Virus record (IMG/VR): IMGVR_UViG_3300037322_000262
Location: 1 to 23,902 of that record
Direction: 5' to 3' (one strand)
DNA: 23,902 bases
Source: a virus
Shown here one piece after another: positions 1 through 6,822 of this stretch. Every line of letters starts with the position of its first letter. Positions within the stretch are counted from its first letter, which is position 1. Under the pieces are notes generated by a model, which worked only from the letters and a program-made list of their open reading frames with translations, did no database searches and was not told the DNA's origin. Made by a program: the position numbers and the translations under genes.

Positions 1-351
1 CGGAACCGACTTGCGAACGGTATCGACATCAACGAGGATGACATACTGACCGGTCGAGGTCAGGGTGAGGGTGCCGACCACGGTCGAGGTTGCGAAGCCG
101 ACAGGGCCAGCAACGAGTTCGAGCGTGTAGTCTTCGTCACCAGTGCCGGCATCAAGGGTGCCAGCGTTCACGACAACAGCGAAGGTGCTGTCAGCGAGTT
201 CGTTGCTGTCGTTCCAGTAACCGTCGAGGGTATCAAGGACGATAGCAGCAGTGTTGCCGCTTGCGGTGAGTGGAGCAGCGGCGGCGTCACGGAAAGTGAT
301 CGACGGAGCAGCGTCAAACATATACTTGAATTTTGACTTGAGAATTGCCAT
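1..351 (-). CDS. Capsid cement/decoration-like protein, 3' end cut by window
   Basis: The 117 visible codons start at an ATG at 351 behind AGGAG (360-364); the gene runs off the window. The N-terminus MAILKSKFKYMFDAAPSITF is followed by a Ser/Thr/Ala/Asp-rich beta-type sequence. It lies directly downstream of the major capsid gene, where tailed phages commonly keep the small protein that stabilises the capsid shell, and it resembles the Bbp16-type cement family in length and composition. Position and style support the call; no motif proves it. It could also be a head fibre or another minor head protein. Confidence 0.6.
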   Translation of the reverse strand, partial: MAILKSKFKYMFDAAPSITFRDAAAAPLTASGNTAAIVLDTLDGYWNDSNELADSTFAVVVNAGTLDAGTGDEDYTLELVAGPVGFATSTVVGTLTLTSTGQYVILVDVDTVRKSVP

Positions 352-392
352 TTGAATGACTCCTGAGGTAGGTTTGGTGGAGGAGGGTCAGT

Positions 393-412
393 GGGGAGGC
401 CGAAGCCTCCCC
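393..412 (-). terminator. GC-rich hairpin between capsid and cement genes
   Basis: GGGGAGGC/GCCTCCCC stem with a TTCG-type loop, 13 nt after the capsid stop. It has no U-run, so it may act as an mRNA-stabilising or partial-termination hairpin that lowers cement relative to capsid, rather than a full terminator. Confidence 0.5.
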
Positions 413-424
413 CACCTAACCAAC

Positions 425-1351
425 TTAGCGAACGATCGCTGCGTTGGTGATGCCCCAGATGCGGGCCACTGCCTTGCCGTGCATGACAGCCATGGCGATC
501 AACCACTCGACGCGGGTCCGGTAAACCGGCATTGCATCGATTTCACCCAGATCACGAACATCCATGATGCCGTTCTGGAGGCCAACGATCTTGCCGTCGC
601 CCATGCTCACGACATAGACGGACTGGCTGGCCACGCCACCGGCTGGGCCGGTTTCGTTGAAGTCGATGATCTTCTCGCCCTTGTCGTCGTCCTCAGTGAT
701 GAGGATCGGCAAGTCGTTGTAGAAGCCGACGCGACGACCGAAGTCATCCTTCGACCACTGGAGGTCACCGCCAACATCCCTGTCCTTTGCGGCCTGCGAG
801 AGCAGGTTGCGCATACGCTTGGACATGATGATGTGGGTCGGATTGTCCACACGGTCGATGGCTTCATCGAGCGTTGCAAGGCTCAGCGCGCCGTTTGCAG
901 CCGGGGCGTTGTCGTCGGCAGCCAGAAGCTGGTAGCCATTGACGCGGGCACGCAGACCATCGAACGAAACACCATCGCTGGAGTCGCCGTTGATGAAGGC
1001 TGCGGTGATCTTGGCACCCATTGCCTTGACCTGCATCGCTTCCTGACGGCTGCGAACACCGATGCCGTGCGTCTTGATGAGCGCGGTATCGACATCCAGT
1101 TCACCACCAGCGATGCGGAGGGTTTCGGACTGCGGGTTGATCACGCCGATCGACGCGTCATAGCCTTGGTTGTAACCACGGAACCCGACGCTCGGCAGCT
1201 TCGCTTCCTGAGCGTAGCTATACGAGTTACCCGGAATATCCATGAGGGGCATAGCGGCCATGAGATCGGTCGAGCCAGCGAACATCTCGATGATCGCCTG
1301 ACGCTTGAGATCACCATCGACGAGCTTGGATGCCTCGTGCAGAGTGAGCAT
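425..1351 (-). CDS. Major capsid protein
   Basis: 308 aa, ATG at 1351 behind AGGAG (1361-1365). The product forms the icosahedral head shell. It opens with MLTLHEASKLVDGDLKRQAI and contains the stretch PLMDIPGNSYSYAQEAKLP, then a central region ending in NPTHIIMSKRMRNLL and the C-terminal block VYRTRVEWLIAMAVMHGKAV. This layout is typical of HK97-fold capsid proteins of about 300 aa that lack a cleaved N-terminal delta domain. The upstream neighbour is a scaffold-like gene and the downstream one a cement-like gene, the usual head order. No head protease gene is visible between portal and capsid, which fits an uncleaved shell. Confidence 0.88.
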   Translation of the reverse strand: MLTLHEASKLVDGDLKRQAIIEMFAGSTDLMAAMPLMDIPGNSYSYAQEAKLPSVGFRGYNQGYDASIGVINPQSETLRIAGGELDVDTALIKTHGIGVRSRQEAMQVKAMGAKITAAFINGDSSDGVSFDGLRARVNGYQLLAADDNAPAANGALSLATLDEAIDRVDNPTHIIMSKRMRNLLSQAAKDRDVGGDLQWSKDDFGRRVGFYNDLPILITEDDDKGEKIIDFNETGPAGGVASQSVYVVSMGDGKIVGLQNGIMDVRDLGEIDAMPVYRTRVEWLIAMAVMHGKAVARIWGITNAAIVR

Positions 1352-1386
1352 ATTGAAAAACTCCTAGAGAGTGTTGGTTGGTCGTC

Positions 1387-1489
1387 GGTAGCCTAAGGGG
1401 TTGATTGACTAACCCCGACAGGCTACCAAAGCCGGGGTGATCTCTTTGGAACTGACGACCGACCGAAGTCGTTAACCTTAACGGGTTAC
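1387..1489 (-). promoter_or_regulatory. Structured scaffold-capsid junction with GTTAAC element
   Basis: A nested hairpin lies ahead of the capsid gene: GGTAGCCT 1387-1394 with 1420-1427, GGGGTT 1397-1402 with 1411-1416, and an outer GGTCGTC 1380-1386 with 1454-1460. The end of the scaffold gene carries GTTAACCTTAAC (1471-1482) plus GGTTAC (1484-1489), the same motif pair found in the small-gene promoters. I see no good -35/-10 pair between it and the capsid gene, so the site may be a stray copy or may act on the transcript or DNA in another way. Confidence 0.5.
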
Positions 1490-2266
1490 TTTCCCGTTGG
1501 TCTTGTTCGCCAGTTCAAGGCGTTGCATGGGCGAAAGCTGGGAAATCTGGGTCTGCGTCATTCCGCCGACCTTCTCGTCCTTGCCTCCGGTGGCACCACC
1601 ACCGTTGTTGCCCTTGAAATAGTGAGGCGCTTCGTCGCGGAGTTTGATGAGCCATTCAGAAACGCTCATCGGGCTCGCGCCGTCGTTGCCGTAGATCACG
1701 CTTTCGCCGCGCTTCGGAACCAGTTGCCCATCCTCGATCTTGAAAAGACCGTAAGCACGCTGGAGAATGTCCGGCAGAGCCTGAGGTTGGACGCCGCTTT
1801 CCGGCACGATAACGGCCGCTGTGACTTCCTTGTCGATGTGTGTCCGGTTCAGTCGCTCACCGAGCGTCGTCGCCTTTGTCTGTGTTTCGGTCAGTTCCTT
1901 GCGGAGCGCCTTGGAGTTCTCTTCGTAGCCATCCCGGATGACCTTGATACGGTCCTGAACGGCTGATTCGATCTGGTCGTCGGTCTTGAGTTCCCCGTCC
2001 TTCACCCGTTGGGCGATGTCGCGGAGACCGTTGAGGTCATTGACGAAGGCATCAAGGTCTTCGCCGGCGATTTCCTGAACACGGGCGAGTGTCGGAGTGA
2101 CAGCTTCGAGCCGCTTGCTCAGGTCGATGTTCTTTTCACGAAACTCGACGAGCTTCTGATTGGGGACCACGTTGACGCCGAACTTGCCGGTGTCTTCATC
2201 GGCCTTTGCATACTCGCGGAGTTCCGCCGGAACTTCTTCGAGGGAGTTGAAATTGATAACAGGCAT
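1478..2266 (-). CDS. Head scaffolding-like protein
   Basis: 262 aa, ATG at 2266 with GAGGA upstream. It is highly charged and mostly helical: residues about 35-150 are Glu/Lys/Arg/Gln-rich with heptad-like spacing (for example LSKRLEAVTPTLARVQEIAG), then a Gly-rich linker and a C-terminal block MTQTQISQLSPMQRLELANK. A coiled-coil protein of this size just upstream of the major capsid gene is the standard signature of a phage scaffold, which guides shell assembly and then leaves. The function is inferred from position and composition. The last codons overlap a GTTAACCTTAAC motif. Confidence 0.68.
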   Translation of the reverse strand: MPVINFNSLEEVPAELREYAKADEDTGKFGVNVVPNQKLVEFREKNIDLSKRLEAVTPTLARVQEIAGEDLDAFVNDLNGLRDIAQRVKDGELKTDDQIESAVQDRIKVIRDGYEENSKALRKELTETQTKATTLGERLNRTHIDKEVTAAVIVPESGVQPQALPDILQRAYGLFKIEDGQLVPKRGESVIYGNDGASPMSVSEWLIKLRDEAPHYFKGNNGGGATGGKDEKVGGMTQTQISQLSPMQRLELANKTNGKVTR

Positions 2267-2286
2267 TTAGAAATCCTCACCGAGGG

Positions 2287-2427
2287 CTCTGGAGATAAAC
2301 GCGTCTCACGTCGCGACCTCCGGACCCTCCAGAGGATTTCCAGAACAAGAAGGCTGACTGCCGGCGCACCGACGCGTTACTTCTTGTTCCGAACCTAGGG
2401 GGATTGGGTGAAGGCTCCCCCGGAGCC
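2287..2427 (-). promoter_or_regulatory. Structured 5' leader of the scaffold-capsid transcript
   Basis: The roughly 225-nt leader between the promoter at 2498-2526 and the scaffold start can form three hairpins: CTCTGGAG 2287-2294 with 2327-2334, GAACAAGAAG 2343-2352 with 2380-2389, and GGCTCC/GGAGCC at 2413-2427. No convincing ORF lies in it. It may set RNA stability or regulate translation of the head genes. Confidence 0.5.
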
Positions 2428-2497
2428 AATTTGTTGGGAAGTGGAAGAAGCGGTTGATCCGGACCCCGGAGGCGCTTTCAATTCCAATGTGCCGACA

Positions 2498-2526
2498 AGG
2501 ATACGAGATTTTCCATGCACTGTCAA
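2498..2526 (-). promoter_or_regulatory. Sigma70-type promoter for scaffold-capsid genes
   Basis: TTGACA (2521-2526), exact 17-bp spacer, TATCCT (2498-2503). It lacks the GAATC, GTTAAC and GGAAAAAGTGC parts of the small-gene promoters, so the head genes appear to belong to a different control class. Confidence 0.8.
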
Positions 2527-2555
2527 GCTAAAATAGCGGTGGTGGAAGAAAAAAG

Positions 2556-2732
2556 CTACTTTTTAGGCTTCTTACGCTTCTTACGAGGTTTTGGAGTTCC
2601 TAATTCCTCAGTAATTGCACGTTCTATGTCGTCCAAATCTTCCCCGTAAGGGAACCCGGACTCCCCATCGTCCTCCAATAAAGAATTGAACTGAACTCGA
2701 TCCAAGTGGATGTCGTAGTCCGGGCTACTCAT
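2556..2732 (-). CDS. 58-aa acidic protein with lysine-rich tail, coupled to portal
   Basis: ATG at 2732, three bases after the portal stop, so translation is probably coupled. The body is acidic (LLEDDGESGFPYGEDLDDIE) and the C-terminus is strongly basic (PRKKRKKPKK). I do not recognise a family. Its place between portal and scaffold suggests a minor head or assembly factor; the basic tail could contact DNA or the acidic scaffold. The codon pattern, coupling and clear stop support a real gene. Confidence 0.7.
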   Translation of the reverse strand: MSSPDYDIHLDRVQFNSLLEDDGESGFPYGEDLDDIERAITEELGTPKPRKKRKKPKK

Positions 2733-2735
2733 TGA

Positions 2736-4511
2736 TTACGCCTTTGGCTTCGGATTTGGTGCCGGTGCCGGTGCGGCTGGGGCGTCTTTTTGCATTGCTT
2801 GTCGTCCAGTAATCGGGACGGCTGGTAGCTTTGGTTCTTCCTTTGCTACCTTCTCGGCTGACTTCCGAGCTTTATCGGCCAGTGTCTCATCGGTTTCCAA
2901 CTCACTATCCAGACGATCGGTTTCATTATCATCAAGATCGCGAGCCAACTCATCGGACCGCTGGCTGCGAGCATCCGCGAAGCCTTGCTGGCGGCTTTCG
3001 AAGTCAGGGTTATTCGGGAACTGCGCTTGGTCTTCCAGCATGTTGGTGAAGACTTCCAGAGTCACATACTCCGGAATGACATCTGCCTTGAGGAAGTATT
3101 CGTAGATGATCTCGATACCGATGAGACCAGCCTGATACATCATCGTGATGGCGCGGAACTCACGTGCGGCTGCCTGTTCGATAAGGAAGTCTTGGTTGAC
3201 CCGGAACTCCAGACCTTCTGATCGCTCGTTCATCCAGTTACCAAGGATGATCAGGAGTTCCGTGAAGTTCTCATTGAGGACTGTGGTGACGTTGAGCAGC
3301 AAGGAAGCTTCGTTGCGATCCTTGAGCTTGACCTGATTGTCCGACTGCCCGGCGGTCGAAGAGTCACCCAGCAAACGCCCGCCCAGCGAAGCGACTTGCG
3401 TCTCCTTTTGCTGCAAGGCGTTCTCAAGGCTCTTCATACCCGAGCCGTTGAACTCGATGATACCAGCCTTCTCTCCGTTGCCGATTTCCCAGACAACCGA
3501 GGGGCCGATGTGGTATTCGTCGTCTTCCTGACTGCCCGACACATAGTAGACCGGGTTCGCCACGTAGAAGCGGCCATGCTCAAGCTGAGCATAGCTCTTG
3601 TAGTGGGAGAGGTTGAGCGTGAGGATGTCGAGGATCGGCGGCTTTTCAATATCGCCGAGATTGGTCGTGGCATTGAAGAAGCGAAACGGGATGCGCTTCA
3701 TCGGGACGCCGAATACCATGGGGGTCGTGATGATGGGTTCTTCGGAGAGATCGGCATCGGCCGACCCACGAGCGTAAAGCTCCTGCCGGTATTCCCAGCG
3801 GTTGTCCATGTCGTTGTAGACCAGACGCAGGACACGGTAGGCGGTAAACAATTGCCCGTAGGTGGCATTCGGGACCACCTGATCAGCGATCATTTCGAAG
3901 AAGCGGCGATCGATGCTAAACTCACGCAGCAAGATGTAATCAAACTCGTCGCGACCATCGATCTCGGTCGTGGTCCAGTCCAGAATGTTCTCGCAGGTGT
4001 AGCCGGCGAAATATGGTGTGGCTGTCAGGCTGCTAGCATCATCGGTCTTGTCAACGAGAACACCGTAGCGTCCGGTCGAAAGCATTTCTTGCGTGATGAC
4101 CTTGGCGAACAGTTTGAGAGACAGGCCGTCCTTCGAGATGCGATTCGAAAGCTGACGCACCTTCGGCCCGGCTTTCATCAGGCGTGGATCACGTCGATAG
4201 ATCGCACCGGTAAGCCCGGTAACGGTGCGGTAGACCATGTTGTAGAAAACAGCGCGATCGAGGTAGGCCGAATACTGCGCTTCGTCCATGCCTTCCGGCT
4301 GGGGCAGATATTCGTTGCCATGCTTCTTGATCTCGACTTCACCGATCATTGCGTGGCGAATCGCCAGCCAGATCAAGCGCCAGTTTGCGTAGTCCCAGTT
4401 CGCGAAGAGCGGGACATTCTCCATCATCTGCTGCTTTGACTGACGCGTAGCATAGAGCGCCTGTCGCTGTGCGAAGGTGCGGGATTGCCGCTTTGTGATT
4501 TTATCAGCCAA
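2736..4511 (-). CDS. Portal protein (DUF4055-like)
   Basis: 591 aa from the proposed TTG at 4511 (MADKITKRQSRTFAQRQ), which has GGAAG (4521-4525) eight bases upstream. A longer in-frame reading from a TTG at 4616 has no ribosome site and would translate a terminator-like hairpin, so I reject it. The portal forms the dodecameric vertex for DNA entry and tail attachment. Portal-like features are the long mixed alpha/beta body, the segment MVYRTVTGLTGAIYRRDP, the block FRFFNATTNLGDIEKPPILD, and a disordered Ala/Pro/Lys-rich C-terminus. The scaffold and capsid genes follow. No terminase gene is present in the window. Confidence 0.85.
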   Translation of the reverse strand: MADKITKRQSRTFAQRQALYATRQSKQQMMENVPLFANWDYANWRLIWLAIRHAMIGEVEIKKHGNEYLPQPEGMDEAQYSAYLDRAVFYNMVYRTVTGLTGAIYRRDPRLMKAGPKVRQLSNRISKDGLSLKLFAKVITQEMLSTGRYGVLVDKTDDASSLTATPYFAGYTCENILDWTTTEIDGRDEFDYILLREFSIDRRFFEMIADQVVPNATYGQLFTAYRVLRLVYNDMDNRWEYRQELYARGSADADLSEEPIITTPMVFGVPMKRIPFRFFNATTNLGDIEKPPILDILTLNLSHYKSYAQLEHGRFYVANPVYYVSGSQEDDEYHIGPSVVWEIGNGEKAGIIEFNGSGMKSLENALQQKETQVASLGGRLLGDSSTAGQSDNQVKLKDRNEASLLLNVTTVLNENFTELLIILGNWMNERSEGLEFRVNQDFLIEQAAAREFRAITMMYQAGLIGIEIIYEYFLKADVIPEYVTLEVFTNMLEDQAQFPNNPDFESRQQGFADARSQRSDELARDLDDNETDRLDSELETDETLADKARKSAEKVAKEEPKLPAVPITGRQAMQKDAPAAPAPAPNPKPKA

Positions 4512-4533
4512 GGAGAAAACTTCCGGGAAAAGA

Positions 4534-4556
4534 GCCCCCGGCGAGAAGTCGGGGGC
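4534..4556 (-). terminator. Hairpin with U-rich tail just before portal start
   Basis: GCCCCCG/CGGGGGC stem followed on the minus strand by TCTTTTCCC, ending 23 bases before the portal TTG. As it lies inside the leader of the 4902-4930 promoter, it could act as an attenuator for portal expression. Confidence 0.55.
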
Positions 4557-4617
4557 CCGTCTGGGAGGAGACAAGGCTGCTTTCGGGAGCCTACCCGCTG
4601 ATCCAAAACTACCCAAA

Positions 4618-4725
4618 ATGGGTAAACGAATTGGACCAGTTGCTTGAAAACAGTCCCCGCGCTTCGAGCGGTCTAAGACCTACCACGCGTGAGAAAGGGT
4701 TTACCCATCTGGCCCCTCTGGGGCC
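4618..4725 (-). promoter_or_regulatory. Structured portal leader
   Basis: A long-range 10-bp complement, ATGGGTAAAC (4618-4627) with GTTTACCCAT (4699-4708), and a GGCCCC/GGGGCC hairpin (4711-4725) lie in the roughly 380-nt leader. The two structures and the hairpin at 4534-4556 could be alternative folds. No ORF with a ribosome site was found. Confidence 0.45.
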
Positions 4726-4901
4726 GGGCTCGCCTACCACATCACCCACTGACGATTACGACCGGTCGCTTACTAAGCTGCACGGCAATTTGACTAGGGG
4801 TTCGTCGGGACCAACCGCTTACTAACGTCGTCGCCTATTCGTGTGGTCCAGCGGTTGTGCTAGGGTCACGAAAACGAGTGATGCTACATTGATTTGTCGG
4901 A

Positions 4902-4930
4902 ACACTATCAGAATGTTCCACCACTGTCAA
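4902..4930 (-). promoter_or_regulatory. Sigma70-type promoter for portal
   Basis: TTGACA (4925-4930), 17-bp spacer, TAGTGT (4902-4907). Like the scaffold promoter it has no GAATC or GTTAAC element. Confidence 0.75.
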
Positions 4931-4947
4931 GTTAGAATGTCAGTGAT

Positions 4948-5112
4948 TTACGAAACCCAAGGTTCCTTGCCGAAGATAACCCACCGCAGGCCGATTGGGA
5001 TTTCCTTGATTGTATCCCTACCTGCCCTATCCCAGCCGATCCACAGCATCCCCGGAACAAACCAAATTGGCAGTGTCAGATAAAGTAAGGCAGATTGCCA
5101 GCGAGGGCGCAT
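4948..5112 (-). CDS. 54-aa small membrane protein
   Basis: ATG at 5112 with AAGGA upstream; stop TAA at 4948. It has one hydrophobic segment, about residues 5-27 (LLYLTLPIWFVPGMLWIGW), after a short basic start MRPRW, then a short polar tail with a second mildly hydrophobic patch. The likely location is the inner membrane. A lysis (holin-like) or membrane-modifying role is possible, but no family was recognised. It lies downstream of phoH and just ahead of the portal promoter. Confidence 0.65.
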   Translation of the reverse strand: MRPRWQSALLYLTLPIWFVPGMLWIGWDRAGRDTIKEIPIGLRWVIFGKEPWVS

Positions 5113-5165
5113 GAGTTTTTCCTTGGAGCGGATGCCGGCGGCATCGTTAATGTTTGAAAAAGTTC

Positions 5166-5194
5166 TTGACGAATTGGTATCGGTGGAATAATCA
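5166..5194 (+). promoter_or_regulatory. Plus-strand cassette-type promoter
   Basis: TTGACG (5166-5171), 17-bp spacer, TAATCA (5189-5194). The upstream part GAAAAAGTTCTTGACG matches the box of the minus-strand small-gene promoters (GAAAAAGTGCTTGACC), and GTTAAT sits at 5146. It lacks the GAATC that follows the -35 in those promoters. It points away from them, into a short gene-free interval. Confidence 0.7.
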
Positions 5195-5200
5195 ACTTCC

Positions 5201-5295
5201 GATCGGTTCCCGATCTCCGATCATCAAAAGCCCGCCCTTCCCCCCGGCTGGCTTTATTGTGGGTGCGGCGTATCTGCCGCACCCACTTTTTTTTT
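5201..5295 (+). ncRNA. Candidate ~95-nt small RNA on the plus strand
   Basis: The predicted start, 7 nt after the -10, falls at about 5201. The RNA would begin with a perfect GATCGG-TTC-CCGATC hairpin (5201-5215), continue through a C-rich single-stranded stretch (5216-5258) and end in an intrinsic terminator with nine U. There is no ATG in the interval. The 3' end is antisense to the last codon and downstream flank of phoH. Promoter, 5' hairpin, linker and terminator make it look like a trans-acting or antisense regulatory RNA. Target unknown. Confidence 0.65.
5259..5295 (+). terminator. Strong plus-strand intrinsic terminator
   Basis: Perfect 11-bp stem GTGGGTGCGGC/GCCGCACCCAC (5259-5269, 5276-5286) followed by nine T. 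On the minus strand the hairpin follows the phoH stop but lacks a U-run on its 3' side, so it is oriented for the plus strand. Confidence 0.85.
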
Positions 5296-6115
5296 ACTCG
5301 TCGTAGAGGTTGAGGACATCATCGATCACTTCGTGGCGCACCACGTCCTTGCGACCGAGCTTGACGACGCCGATGCGGCTGTGACGCAGCCGGGGCTCAT
5401 CATCTACCTCATCACTCACAACGATCGAGCCGGGAATTGCCGACTCGAAACGGATGCGTGCTTCCCGCTCTTCGATGCGGCGGATCACGTCGGCAAGACC
5501 AGACTGGCCGTGTGGCCGGTCGTGCTGTTCGATGTCGCCTGTGATGACCATCCGTGAGCCCGATCCGATACGCGTCATCAGCATCTTCATCTGCTCGATC
5601 GTGCAGTTCTGGGCTTCGTCGGCAATCACGATAGCGTTCTTGAGTGTTCGCCCACGCATGATGGCAAGGGGAGCGATCTCGATCTCCTCACGGTCCAGCA
5701 TCTGCTCGACCTCATACTTGGTGTAGAACTCCTTGAAGATGTCGAGGAGCGGGATGCACCACGGTGCCACCTTCTCCATCACACCGCCCGGCAAGATGCC
5801 AAGCTCTTCACCACCAGCACCAACCATGGGGCGCGTGATGATGATCTTGGTGCAGTCACCGCTCCGGAACTTGATGATAGCATCGAGAACGGCAGCATAG
5901 GTCTTACCGGTGCCGGCCGGACCGACGGCGAAGAGAATATCGTGGTGGTTTTGGGTAAGCTTGCGGATGTAACCCTTCTGGCCGGGGGTCTGAGCTTTCA
6001 GGACAGGCACTGGTTTGGCTGGTTGCCGGCTGGCTGCAATCTTCTCAGCAATTTGGGTGGGATCAGTGGGAAAGAAAATTTGCTTCTTCTTGTGGGCCAC
6101 GAGTTTAAGGTCCAA
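5294..6115 (-). CDS. phoH: PhoH-like P-loop ATPase
   Basis: Up to 273 aa. Walker A GPAGTGKT (residues 65-72), Walker B region AIVIADEAQN (161-170) and the sensor-like ITGDIEQHD (191-199) are intact. The PhoH family comprises cytoplasmic NTPases with RNA-helicase or RNase-associated roles; it is very common in phages, where its benefit is not settled. The start is uncertain: TTG at 6115 gives MDLKLVAHKKKQ and GTG at 6100 is in frame, and neither has a strong ribosome site. The gene has its own promoter (6605-6633) and an unusually long leader. Confidence 0.9.
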   Translation of the reverse strand: MDLKLVAHKKKQIFFPTDPTQIAEKIAASRQPAKPVPVLKAQTPGQKGYIRKLTQNHHDILFAVGPAGTGKTYAAVLDAIIKFRSGDCTKIIITRPMVGAGGEELGILPGGVMEKVAPWCIPLLDIFKEFYTKYEVEQMLDREEIEIAPLAIMRGRTLKNAIVIADEAQNCTIEQMKMLMTRIGSGSRMVITGDIEQHDRPHGQSGLADVIRRIEEREARIRFESAIPGSIVVSDEVDDEPRLRHSRIGVVKLGRKDVVRHEVIDDVLNLYDE

Positions 6116-6328
6116 TCGTTTGGGTAAAAGGGAAGGACATCCGACGGGCGATGCCCGTTATCAGCAAGAATGCATCACGCGTTATCGTAAGAATGGCGGT
6201 GGGTTGCCATCACATCCCCCGGCGATGGGTCCCCCCTCCTTTGGGTCCCCCGGTGGGTCGTATAATATCTGAGCCATCACATTGCCGCTTGCCTCTCATT
6301 CGAGAAGCGTATCGCCGGGGCGACTACA

Positions 6329-6369
6329 GCTTTATTGGGCGTGATGGAAAAAATATATAATATATGGGG
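6329..6369. repeat. AT-rich repeat module, copy 1
   Basis: GCTTTATTGGGCGTGATG followed by an A-tract and ATATATAATATAT. The second copy at 6482-6520 is nearly identical. The AT-rich half could be easily melted DNA, a bent binding site, or a plus-strand -10-like sequence. Confidence 0.7.
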
Positions 6370-6481
6370 TCATCATTCCCAAAAAGCCGAAATGCCGAAA
6401 TGGCAAAAAGCCGGTTCGCCGAAAAGACAAGGACTTTGTTGGGCGTGATGTGAAGCACCTCACCCGATCGTTGCTGGTATA

Positions 6482-6520
6482 GCTTTAGTGGGCGTGATGA
6501 AAAAATATATAATATACGAG
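6482..6520. repeat. AT-rich repeat module, copy 2
   Basis: GCTTTAGTGGGCGTGATG followed by an A-tract and ATATATAATATAC, matching copy 1 at 6329-6369. Shorter relatives with only the GGGCGTGATG half lie at about 6433-6450 and 6533-6548. Confidence 0.7.
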
Positions 6521-6604
6521 GTGGTTGTTGTGGGTTGGGCGTGATGGGAGGGTCGTTGGGTCCCCCTCCACTTGCTGCATGATCTTAGTTGACCATGGAC
6601 AGAG

Positions 6605-6633
6605 ATACTAGCACAGCTATATGAGAATGTCTA
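6605..6633 (-). promoter_or_regulatory. Sigma70-type promoter for phoH
   Basis: TAGACA (6628-6633), 17-bp spacer, TAGTAT (6605-6610). No GANTC or GTTAAC element is attached. Confidence 0.65.
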
Positions 6634-6671
6634 CCTTTTTTGATTCATGTGGGAGCCAAGAGGGCCGGATT

Positions 6672-6760
6672 TTTGACCTGAGGGGATACCCTTTTGGGTC
6701 CCCTAGGGTGGTCAAATTTTTTCGCAAAGGAACGAATCGAATCGATTCGCGACGCGAATC
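6672..6760. other. Stacked inverted repeats between cassette array and phoH promoter
   Basis: TTTGACC (6672-6678) pairs with GGTCAAA (6710-6716) around an inner GGGGATACCC/GGGTCCCC hairpin, and GATTCGC-GAC-GCGAATC (6744-6760) forms a second palindrome that contains two GANTC sites. This probably isolates phoH from the upstream small-gene array, as a terminator cluster or protein site. Confidence 0.5.
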
Positions 6761-6766
6761 AAAAGG

Positions 6767-6788
6767 GCGAGTCGATTGCTCGACTCGC
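6767..6788 (-). terminator. Bidirectional terminator
   Basis: Perfect GCGAGTCGA/TCGACTCGC stem with a 4-nt loop, with T-rich sequence on both sides (CCCTTTT on minus, TCTTTTG on plus). It closes the small-gene array. Confidence 0.75.
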
Positions 6789-6822
6789 TCTTTTGTTTAG
6801 GTTAACGTTTGTTAAGGTTGGC

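Larger units (their letters stand above)
6117..6604 (-). other. Long non-coding leader of phoH with repeated modules
   Basis: About 490 nt without a convincing gene. It contains four copies of GGGCGTGATG (6338-6347, 6441-6450, 6490-6499, 6537-6546 on the plus strand), two of which carry an AT-rich extension; duplicated GCCGAAATG near 6388-6402; several GGGTCCCC blocks; and an ACGGGC-GAT-GCCCGT hairpin (6144-6158). A 31-aa Pro/Gly-rich frame at 6182-6277 has no good ribosome site and is not called. Confidence 0.6.

Noticed and set aside
356-1396. 346-codon plus-strand ORF across the capsid gene
   Set aside because: Shadow of the capsid gene on the opposite strand; no ribosome site, and the product has no recognisable fold.
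3396-4439. 347-codon plus-strand ORF across the portal gene
   Set aside because: Antisense shadow of the portal; same codon-bias effect as for the capsid gene.
4512-4616. 35-residue N-terminal extension of the portal from a TTG at 4616
   Set aside because: No ribosome site; it would translate the hairpin at 4534-4556, whereas TTG 4511 has GGAAG at good spacing.
4841-5083. 80-codon plus-strand ORF
   Set aside because: Lies antisense to the 54-aa membrane gene and portal promoter; no ribosome site and no plausible fold.
5195-5295. tRNA gene at the plus-strand transcript
   Set aside because: No cloverleaf, no T-arm consensus and no acceptor pairing; it looks like a regulatory RNA with a terminator.
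6182-6277. 31-aa minus-strand ORF upstream of phoH
   Set aside because: Weak ribosome site and Pro/Gly-rich composition caused by GGGTCCCC repeats.
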